A model generated the notes under the pieces. The model was not told where the DNA came from. It ran no database searches and saw only the letters and a list, made by a program, of their open reading frames with translations. Positions 1 to 5,275 of a DNA stretch of 9,275 bases are shown in pieces. The position numbers were made by a program, and so were the translations under genes. Every line of letters starts with the position of its first letter. The stretch's first letter is position 1. Source of the stretch: Halomonas halophila (GTDB lineage Bacteria > Pseudomonadota > Gammaproteobacteria > Pseudomonadales > Halomonadaceae); contig DJIP01000356.1 in assembly GCA_002433675.1 (NCBI GenBank), positions 974-10,248 of the forward strand. Reading direction: 5' to 3'.

Positions 1-18
1 CCCGGAGTCCCCTCCGGG
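1..18. terminator. Hairpin at left edge, possible end of the crcB transcript
   Basis: A perfect 7-bp stem with a 4-nt loop (CCCGGAG-TCCC-CTCCGGG) occupies the first 18 bases. Read on the plus strand it is followed by TGGCCCGC, not a T-run. On the minus strand, the direction of the crcB genes, the bases that would form the U-tract lie outside the window. It may therefore be the crcB terminator, a terminator shared with the gene to the left, or just a GC-rich inverted repeat. Confidence 0.3.
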
Positions 19-79
19 TGGCCCGCTTTGATCTGGCTCGCTTTCCTATGGCTCGACGGGGCCCGTTCTAGCGGGATAG

Positions 80-121
80 CACCTGGCTTACCAAGACATG
101 CGCCTGGCTTGCCAAGACGAG
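80..121. repeat. 21-bp imperfect tandem repeat, two copies
   Basis: Two head-to-tail units, 80-100 and 101-121, agree at 17 of 21 positions. Each carries the core CCTGGCTT(A/G)CCAAGAC. Within the core, TGGC-TT-GCCA in the second copy is itself an inverted repeat, weakened in the first by an A. The repeat lies just past the crcB stop codon, in non-coding sequence. Function is unknown; it could be a chance duplication or part of a 3' untranslated region. Confidence 0.6.
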
Positions 122-129
122 CGCCGGGG

Positions 130-549
130 CTACTTAGACGGCCGTCCGGCCAGGGCCCGCCGCGCGCTGAGGTCACCGGCCCAGGCCGCCGCCAGCCACA
201 GCGGCACGCTCAGCGCCACATAGGCCAGCGCCAGCCAAGGGTCGCCGCCGGTGGCCAGGCGGGCCGCTTCGAGGCTGAACAGCGAAAAGGTGGTGAAGGC
301 TCCACAGAAGCCCGCGACGACAAGCGGATGAAGGCTCGCGAGCCGAGGGCTTTCGCTCAGGGCCGCATGGGTCGCAAAACGGGCAATCAACCAGGACCCC
401 AGCACGTTGACCAGCAGGGTCGCCCAGGGAAAGGACGAGGCCACCAGGCCCGAGACTGCAACGCCGGTCGCAAGGCGACACACCGATCCCAGGGCGCTGC
501 CAAGGCCCACCGCCAGATAGAGCCGCCAGACGCTTGTTGCCTGACTCAT
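130..549 (-). CDS. crcB: Fluoride ion channel CrcB/Fluc, second gene of a tandem pair
   Basis: This 139-residue protein belongs to the CrcB/Fluc family of small four-helix inner-membrane channels that export fluoride by electrodiffusion and work as antiparallel dimers. Family marks are GSALGSVCRL (17-26), the PWATLLVNVLGSW stretch (41-53) with the pore-lining Asn48, and GFCGAFTTFSLFS (80-92), whose Phe88 and Phe91 match the two pore phenylalanines. The start chosen is the ATG at 549, preceded by GGAGG with a 5-nt gap. An in-frame upstream ATG at 594 would overlap the first crcB gene and adds residues unlike the family. The stop of the first crcB gene lies 22 nt upstream, so the two are surely one transcript. 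Positive charge is concentrated in the N-terminus, the loop after helix 2 and the C-terminal tail (RR, R, K), predicting an N-in/C-in topology. Confidence 0.93.
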   Translation of the reverse strand: MSQATSVWRLYLAVGLGSALGSVCRLATGVAVSGLVASSFPWATLLVNVLGSWLIARFATHAALSESPRLASLHPLVVAGFCGAFTTFSLFSLEAARLATGGDPWLALAYVALSVPLWLAAAWAGDLSARRALAGRPSK

Positions 550-571
550 GCCTTCCTCCACTGCCCACACC

Positions 572-940
572 TCACAGGCCACCCCCGAGGGCAAGTCCCG
601 TCACCGCTGCAGCCAGGCCGGCCAGCAGCGTCACCGAGACATTGAGCGTGGCCGCTGCATGACGACCTTCGCGCATCAGGTCCAGGGTCTGCAGACTAAA
701 GGAAGAGACCGTGGTGAAGCCGCCCATCAGCCCGCCCAGCAGCAGCACTGCCGCCGTCGACCCCGCCGACAGGCGACTGGCCAGCAGGCCGATAACAAAG
801 GCCCCCAGCAGATTAACGACCAGGGTCCCCCAGGGGAAGCGCACTCCCCAGGCCGCCGCCGCCCGGCGACTGACGAACAGGCGCCCCATACCTCCTGCGG
901 CGCCCCCCAGCGCTACCGCTGCCAGCGTCCACCACTCCAT
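572..940 (-). CDS. crcB: Fluoride ion channel CrcB/Fluc, first gene of a tandem pair
   Basis: This 122-residue, four-helix Fluc-family protein is the partner of the crcB gene just downstream. It shows GGAAGGMGRLF (12-22), FPWGTLVVNLLGAF (35-48) with pore Asn43, and GLMGGFTTVSSFS (70-82). The first of the two pore phenylalanines is replaced by Val78 (codon GTC at 709-707), while Phe81 is kept. Loops after helix 1 (Arg20, Arg25, Arg26, Arg34) hold most of the positive charge, which predicts N-out/C-out topology, opposite to the neighbour. The start is the ATG at 940; GAGG lies about 9 nt upstream, and a GTG directly precedes the ATG. The open frame continues far upstream but without family-like sequence. 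From the pairing I infer a fixed-orientation heterodimer. The family assignment is firm; the heterodimer is not proven. Confidence 0.92.
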   Translation of the reverse strand: MEWWTLAAVALGGAAGGMGRLFVSRRAAAAWGVRFPWGTLVVNLLGAFVIGLLASRLSAGSTAAVLLLGGLMGGFTTVSSFSLQTLDLMREGRHAAATLNVSVTLLAGLAAAVTGLALGGGL

Positions 941-1138
941 CACGACTCGCCTCGGCCAAAACCGACATGGTAGGCAAATACCGGGGCGATGTCGTGACCG
1001 ATGGCAATACCGCCGAACCTCGTCCCCGGCGTGACGCAACGCGGGCTGTTCGCAGATGACCCTTAGAGCGACAAGGCACAAACAAGGCTGAGCCGTGGAA
1101 GGCTGAATAGCAAAGAGCATTGAAGGCACTGAAAATCG

Positions 1139-1166
1139 AAAAAAAACGCCGCCCGAGAGGGCGGCG
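1139..1166 (-). terminator. Orphan intrinsic terminator on the minus strand
   Basis: Read on the minus strand, a perfect 8-bp all-GC stem (CGCCGCCC-TCTC-GGGCGGCG) is followed at once by eight T's (the A-run at 1139-1146). That is a textbook Rho-independent terminator. No minus-strand gene lies upstream of it: the next gene in that direction, at 1367, is on the other strand. It therefore ends either a short non-coding transcript or a crcB leader (attenuation). Confidence 0.85.
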
Positions 1167-1210
1167 AAGTTGTGCTTGCCTAGCAGGGATGAAGCGCATG
1201 GAATGCGTTC
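1139..1210 (-). ncRNA. Candidate small RNA of about 70 nt
   Basis: This is inferred from a promoter-like pair on the minus strand (TTGTAC at 1246-1241, CATATT at 1222-1217, 18-nt spacer) placed just ahead of the orphan terminator. The start would fall near 1210. The predicted RNA contains a short hairpin (CGCAT/ATGCG around 1196-1208), a single-stranded middle, and the terminator stem with its U8 tail, the shape of an Hfq-type small RNA. No known family is recognised. It could instead be a crcB leader with an attenuator. Confidence 0.3.
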
Positions 1211-1216
1211 ACGCTC

Positions 1217-1246
1217 AATATGGCACAAAATTGGCAATCCGTACAA
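1217..1246 (-). promoter_or_regulatory. Candidate sigma-70 promoter facing left
   Basis: The minus-strand hexamers are TTGTAC (-35, 1246-1241) and CATATT (-10, 1222-1217), separated by 18 nt. The match is moderate. It is the only reasonable promoter I see for the transcript ending at the orphan terminator. Its -35 box is one arm of the inverted repeat at 1241-1255, so a protein bound there would block it. Confidence 0.3.
1221..1236 (+). promoter_or_regulatory. Sigma-54-like -24/-12 promoter motif ahead of the channel gene
   Basis: TGGCACAAAATTGGCA matches the sigma-54 consensus TGGCACG-N4-TTGCA, with the essential GG and GC correctly spaced. The mismatches are A for G at position 7 and G for T at position 13. 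A start near 1248 would give about 120 nt of leader before the ATG at 1367. I did not identify an enhancer-binding-protein site or an activator gene in the window, so function is unproven and a chance match is possible. Confidence 0.35.
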
Positions 1247-1255
1247 CTTTTGTAC
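1241..1255. promoter_or_regulatory. Perfect inverted repeat GTACAA-CTT-TTGTAC, possible operator
   Basis: This 6-3-6 palindrome spans the expected start site of the sigma-54-like promoter and the -35 box of the minus-strand promoter. A third GTACAA half-site lies at 1268-1273. Such a placement fits a repressor or dual regulator of the divergent transcripts. I do not recognise the motif as that of a known regulator. Confidence 0.4.
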
Positions 1256-1366
1256 ATCCTTGATTGCGTACAAGCGGCAAACGGGCATGTTAGCCTGCGA
1301 CAGATTCGTCCAAGGACGCCCCTCTGCCCCGACGGGCCCCACCCACCAAAGGAGAAGGTTTGCGTG

Positions 1367-3742
1367 ATGCGATCACGACTCTGCTCTCGACTTTTCAGCG
1401 TGCTGATGCTCGCGCTCGTGCTGCTCGCGGGACCAGCCATCGCCCAGCAGGGCGGTGACGCCAGCGGCTCTGGCGATTCCTCCAGTGACGGTCCGGCCTA
1501 CTCGACCCTGGCCGACCTGCTGGAAAACGAACAGGCCCGCAGCCAGCTGATCGAGCAATTGCGACAGATGGCGGAAAACGCCCCGGAGCAGGCCCAGGCC
1601 GCCGGTGAACAGGCCGTCGATAGCGCCGCCGAGGCCACCCTGCCCAAGCAACTGGCAGACATGACCAGCCGCGTGGTCAGCGAGTTCGGCAATCAGTTCG
1701 AGAATCTGGCCGCCATCTTCGGTGGCATGATCGACGGCGCCCTGACCGAAGGCGAACTCAACTTCGATATGTTCACCCAGGCGGCGATCAACCTCGGCCT
1801 GGTGATTCTGGCGACCTTTGTGCTGTTCGTGATCATCAGGCGCCTGGTCAGGCCACTGTTCACTCGGTTGAGCCAATATTCGCAGAACGGTCAGAACCTC
1901 AACCCCACCATCCGCCTGGTGCTGTGCGTGGTGCTGGCGGTGATCGTGGACGCCGCCGTGGTGGGACTTGCCTACGTCGGCGGCAACCTGGCCGCAACCT
2001 TCGCCATCGGTGAGACGGGCAGCCTGTCGACCCGGGCGTCGCTGTTCCTCAATGCCTTCCTGGTCATCGAGCTGTTAAAGGCGGCGGTGCGCATGCTGTT
2101 CGCCTCACGCTACGAGGGCCTGCGCCTCTTGCCCATCACCGCGCCCAGCGCGTCCTACTGGAATCGCTGGATCGCCCGGCTGATTGGCCTTACCGGCTAC
2201 GGCCTGATGGTGGTGGTCCCGTTGATCAACACCTACCTGTCCTACCGCGTCGGAGAGGGCATCGGCGCCCTGATCATGATCGGCGCCTACCTGTACGCGA
2301 TCACCGTGGTGCTGATCAATCGCAGCCGCCTGCGCGATGGTCTGTTCGATGCTGCCGTCAGGTCCAGCCTGTCGGCCTCCCGTGTCGCGCTGCGACTGCT
2401 CGGCCGCATCTGGCATCTGCTGGCGATCACCTACTTCACCGTGGTGCTGGTGCTGACCCTGACACGCCCCGAGGACGCCCTGCCGTTCGTGCTGATCGCG
2501 ACCCTCAAGACCCTCGGCATCGTGCTGGCCGCCATGCTGGTGTCGCGCCTGCTGGCCCAGGCCATCGGTCGTCGCATCACCCTGTCCGGTGAGCTGCGCA
2601 AGAAGCTGCCGTTGCTCGAGGCACGCCTCAACTCCTATATCCCGACGATGCTGCGCGCCTTCAACGTGCTGATCCTGATCGTCGCCGCCATGGCCCTGCT
2701 CAACGCCTGGGGCGTGTTCGACATGGCCACCTGGTACGCCTCCGAGGCGGGCCGCGTGCTGGTCAGCCAGGTGATCAACGTGGCCATCATCCTGATCGTC
2801 GCCGCGGCGGTCTGGATCGGCCTTGCCAGCCTGATCGAACACAAGCTGAATCCGACCACCGGTCGCGGCATGCCCTCGGCCCGGGCCCAGACCCTGCTGT
2901 CGCTGTTCCGCAATGCCCTGGCCATCGCCATCGTCACCATGACGGCGATGATCGTGCTGTCGGAAATCGGCATCAACATCGGCCCGCTGATCGCCGGTGC
3001 CGGGGTGCTCGGTCTGGCCATCGGTTTCGGCGCCCAGAAGCTGGTGCAGGACATCATCACCGGTATCTTCATCCAGGTGGAAAACGCCATGAATACCGGC
3101 GACGTGGTGACCCTGGGCGGCATCACCGGCACCGCCGAGAAGCTCAGCATCCGCTCGGTGGGTATCCGTGACCTGCACGGCACCTACCATCTGGTGCCCT
3201 TCTCCAGCGTCGATGTGGTGTCCAACTACATGCGTGGCTTCGGCTACCACGTGGGCGAATACGGTGTCGCCTACCGCGAGAACGTGGACGACGCCATCGT
3301 CGCCCTGCGCAACGCCTTCGACGAACTGTCCTCCGACGAGGACCTCAAGTCCGAGATCCTCGAACCCCTCGAGGTGGCCGGCGTCATCGCTCTGGCCGAC
3401 AGCTCGGTCAACATCCGGGTGCGCATCAAAACCACGCCGGGCAACCAGTGGGCGGTGGGGCGTGCCTACAACCGCCTGGTCAAGCTGCACCTGGACGAAG
3501 CGGGCATCGAGATCCCCTTCCCGCACACCACGATCTTCTTTGGCGAAGACAAGCAAGGCCAGGCGCCCGCCGCCAACCTGCGTCTGGTCGAGAAGGATGT
3601 GGTGGCGACCGGCGAAGCCAGGGATACCGCACCGCTACCCGGTGAGGACGGCAGTATCGACTCACCCCGCGAGCACGAGACCCGCGAGGATGCCGAGACC
3701 AACGCCAAGTTCAAGGGCGACTACGACCCCGACGGCAACTGA
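1367..3742 (+). CDS. Large MscS-superfamily mechanosensitive channel, YbiO-like
   Basis: This 791-residue inner-membrane channel should open under membrane tension and release solutes on osmotic down-shock. A signal peptide (1-26) ends in AIA, with cleavage before Gln27. A Gly/Ser linker and a helical periplasmic segment follow to about 137. About ten hydrophobic helices then lie between 140 and 535. The pore helix (about 539-575) has the Gly/Ala-rich GAGVLGLAIGFGAQKL, followed by the cytoplasmic MscS beta domain and the closing PFPHTTIFFG (717-726). An acidic, polar tail runs from 727 to 791. Length and extra helices match the YbiO/MscM subgroup rather than the 286-residue E. coli MscS. The ATG at 1367 was chosen because it begins the signal peptide and follows GGAG/GAAGG; GTG at 1364 is an adjacent alternative. 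The frame is open back to 1220 without family-like sequence. The gene stands alone, with a terminator 25 nt after the stop. Confidence 0.92.
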   Translation: MRSRLCSRLFSVLMLALVLLAGPAIAQQGGDASGSGDSSSDGPAYSTLADLLENEQARSQLIEQLRQMAENAPEQAQAAGEQAVDSAAEATLPKQLADMTSRVVSEFGNQFENLAAIFGGMIDGALTEGELNFDMFTQAAINLGLVILATFVLFVIIRRLVRPLFTRLSQYSQNGQNLNPTIRLVLCVVLAVIVDAAVVGLAYVGGNLAATFAIGETGSLSTRASLFLNAFLVIELLKAAVRMLFASRYEGLRLLPITAPSASYWNRWIARLIGLTGYGLMVVVPLINTYLSYRVGEGIGALIMIGAYLYAITVVLINRSRLRDGLFDAAVRSSLSASRVALRLLGRIWHLLAITYFTVVLVLTLTRPEDALPFVLIATLKTLGIVLAAMLVSRLLAQAIGRRITLSGELRKKLPLLEARLNSYIPTMLRAFNVLILIVAAMALLNAWGVFDMATWYASEAGRVLVSQVINVAIILIVAAAVWIGLASLIEHKLNPTTGRGMPSARAQTLLSLFRNALAIAIVTMTAMIVLSEIGINIGPLIAGAGVLGLAIGFGAQKLVQDIITGIFIQVENAMNTGDVVTLGGITGTAEKLSIRSVGIRDLHGTYHLVPFSSVDVVSNYMRGFGYHVGEYGVAYRENVDDAIVALRNAFDELSSDEDLKSEILEPLEVAGVIALADSSVNIRVRIKTTPGNQWAVGRAYNRLVKLHLDEAGIEIPFPHTTIFFGEDKQGQAPAANLRLVEKDVVATGEARDTAPLPGEDGSIDSPREHETREDAETNAKFKGDYDPDGN

Positions 3743-3766
3743 CAGACCTTGCCTGCAACGCTTCAG

Positions 3767-3792
3767 GGGTGGCCTACGGGCCGCCCTTTTTT
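3767..3792 (+). terminator. Intrinsic terminator of the MscS-type channel gene
   Basis: An 8-bp stem (GGGTGGCC with GGCCGCCC, one G-U pair) and the loop TACG are followed by six T's at 3787-3792. It starts 25 nt after the stop codon at 3740-3742. This is a good Rho-independent terminator in the plus direction. Confidence 0.88.
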
Positions 3793-3982
3793 ATTGATCG
3801 AATCGCTAGGGTGCCGAGCCCTGACGCCACAGCTCTGACGCCACAGCCCTGACGAGACAGGCGCTGCGACAGGTGCATGCAGCAGGGGCACCTGGCCAGT
3901 ACTCGCCATCAGCATGGCGACGCCACGCCGGACGCCCCCTTGGCCGGCACGCCGCACGAGCCCCATCCTCCAGGACCACAAA
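3793..3982. other. Convergent intergenic spacer with short repeats and hairpins
   Basis: I see no gene in these 190 bases. They hold three near-copies of a 14-nt unit (3821-3862), a 7-bp inverted repeat CAGGTGC/GCACCTG (3870-3876 with 3888-3894), and a 6-bp one, CGCCAT/ATGGCG (3904-3909 with 3914-3919). The stretch lies between the terminators of the channel gene and the hem operon. Confidence 0.55.
3821..3862. repeat. 14-bp tandem repeat, three copies
   Basis: The units CTGACGCCACAGCT, CTGACGCCACAGCC and CTGACGAGACAGGC follow each other without gaps. The first two differ at one base, while the third has diverged. It is non-coding, and slipped-strand duplication is the simplest origin. Confidence 0.65.
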
Positions 3983-4016
3983 CGCCACGGGCGGGGCCGA
4001 AGCCCCGCCCGTGGCG
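3983..4016 (-). terminator. 15-bp UUCG-capped hairpin, probable hem operon terminator
   Basis: The stem is a perfect 15-bp inverted repeat (3983-3997 with 4002-4016). On the minus strand the loop is TTCG closed by C-G, the extra-stable cUUCGg tetraloop. It lies 32 nt past the hemY stop and is followed on the minus strand by TTTGTGG, a short, weak U-tract. On the plus strand no T-run follows and the loop is not a stable tetraloop, so the minus-strand reading is preferred. Confidence 0.75.
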
Positions 4017-4048
4017 AGTGGTACTGCGTAGTAGATCGAACGCCTGGC

Positions 4049-5275
4049 TCAGGCCTGCTGAGCGTCGCTCGGCTGTGGCAACGAAGGCAGCGACTTGTCG
4101 AGCAGCTCGACGCTCTGACGGTAGTAGAGCTGGCTCTTGTTGTGCTCGCCCAGGTTGGCGTAGAGCCGCGCAAGCTCGGCACAGACCACGCCGCTGGGAC
4201 GCTGACGCTGGCTCGCTTCGAAGTACTCCTGGGCCTTGCCCCAGTAGGCGTTGCGCAGCGCCAGGCGACCCAGGGTCAACAGCAGGTCGGGGTCGTTGGG
4301 ACGCTCCTGCAGCCATTTCTCGGCGGTTACCAGCTGACGCGATGCGTCCACGCCAAGCAGGCCATAGCGCAGCACCAGACGGCTGTCCCAGTTGGTCTTG
4401 AGCGAATGACGCAGCAGTTTCTCGGCGATCACCTGTTCGTCGCAGCGCACCAGCGTCTCGACGTAGAGCACCAGCAGGTCGATGTTGGTGCGCAGGTACT
4501 CGGGCATGTCGGACCACAGGTTGCGCACCCGCTCGATATCCTCGGGATTGCGTGTCTCCTGCAGGATCAGCTCGCGGTAGGCCTGCAGCTCGAGCTGTTC
4601 ACGCTCTTCCCGGGCGATCAACTGCTGGTCGGCCAGACGCGGCAGCAGGCGACGCAGGCCGTCCCAGTCGCTGACGCTGATATAGGCGGCCTTGAGCTGC
4701 TTGAGCACCTGGGGATGACGCGGCAGATGACGGTCCAGACGGGTCAGGATCGCCAGCGCTTCCTCGTACTGCTGGCGGTCCAGCATCAGCTGGGCCTGCA
4801 TCATGCCCACCGCCGGGTCGGCGCCATCGGTAGAGATGTGGGCCCGCTTCAGCAGGGTGTCGGCCTGGTCGTAGCGGCCCTGGTAGTGGGCCGCCAGGGC
4901 GGCAGACAGGTAGTTGACCAGCGGGGTGCTGGAGTCGTCGGCGGCCTTGACCAGGGCCTTCTCGGCGCGCTTCCAGCGACCTTCGGCCAGCGCCACCAGG
5001 CCACGCACGGTGCGCTTCATCGCGGTGCGGTTGCGTGCCCGCGAGTTCCACACCTTGAAGCGGCTGACCGGACGGCTCAAGCGGAACAGCACGCGCAGGG
5101 CAAAGTGCAGCACCATGAACAGGGCCAGCAGGATTACCAGGCCGAACCAGAAGGAGGTCTGGAAGGAGGTGTCGCCCACCCGCACCAGCCAGTAGCCCGG
5201 CACCGACATCATCAGCTGACCGAACAGCGCCCCGAGCGCGAGGCCAACGACAATGAGCAGGATCAGCTTTCTCAT
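4049..5275 (-). CDS. hemY: HemY, inner-membrane TPR protein of haem biosynthesis
   Basis: This 408-residue protein is close in size to E. coli HemY (398). It is not the protoporphyrinogen oxidase that shares the name in Gram-positives. Two membrane helices at 4-22 and 42-64 flank a short periplasmic loop (GYWLVRVGDTSFQTS), the HemY_N pattern. A long cytoplasmic helical region then carries TPR-like repeats, notably LNYL-type helices near 120-145, HPQVLKQLKAAYISVSDW (187-204) and PNDPDLLLTLGRLAL (326-340). HemY is thought to organise or assist haem-pathway enzymes at the membrane; its exact role is unsettled. It is last in hemC-hemD-hemX-hemY. Its ATG overlaps the hemX stop by 4 nt (ATGA), and GGGAG sits 7 nt upstream inside hemX, so the two genes are translationally coupled. 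Confidence 0.95.
   Translation of the reverse strand: MRKLILLIVVGLALGALFGQLMMSVPGYWLVRVGDTSFQTSFWFGLVILLALFMVLHFALRVLFRLSRPVSRFKVWNSRARNRTAMKRTVRGLVALAEGRWKRAEKALVKAADDSSTPLVNYLSAALAAHYQGRYDQADTLLKRAHISTDGADPAVGMMQAQLMLDRQQYEEALAILTRLDRHLPRHPQVLKQLKAAYISVSDWDGLRRLLPRLADQQLIAREEREQLELQAYRELILQETRNPEDIERVRNLWSDMPEYLRTNIDLLVLYVETLVRCDEQVIAEKLLRHSLKTNWDSRLVLRYGLLGVDASRQLVTAEKWLQERPNDPDLLLTLGRLALRNAYWGKAQEYFEASQRQRPSGVVCAELARLYANLGEHNKSQLYYRQSVELLDKSLPSLPQPSDAQQA

Larger units (their letters stand above)
941..1366. other. Divergent intergenic region between crcB and the MscS-type channel gene
   Basis: These 426 bases hold no convincing gene. From left to right there is about 200 nt of crcB leader without a clear promoter, a minus-strand intrinsic terminator (1139-1166), a candidate minus-strand promoter (1217-1246), a sigma-54-like plus-strand motif (1221-1236), a perfect inverted repeat (1241-1255), and finally the ribosome binding site of the channel gene (GGAG at 1351-1354, GAAGG at 1353-1357). 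I searched the crcB leader for a fluoride riboswitch and did not find its conserved core. Confidence 0.6.

Noticed and set aside
941..1240. Fluoride riboswitch ahead of the crcB pair
   Set aside because: The expected core (GATGG-type segment, AAC, then TGAT followed by a CTAC-like end) is not found on the minus strand. TGAT occurs only at the crcB start codon. CCTACC at about 975-970 resembles the 3' end but lacks its partners.
1220..1366. N-terminal extension of the channel protein from the ATG at 1220
   Set aside because: The 49 extra residues would bury a clean signal peptide, have no family-like sequence and no ribosome site, and overlap the promoter motifs. The ATG at 1367 follows GGAG/GAAGG.
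2105..3556. Long open frame of 483 codons on the minus strand inside the channel gene
   Set aside because: It is antisense to a clear MscS-family gene, rich in His, Asp, Gln and Gly, as expected from the complement of GC-rich codons, and has no recognisable domain.
3821..3862. CRISPR-like array
   Set aside because: The three 14-bp units abut with no spacers, so this is a plain tandem repeat.
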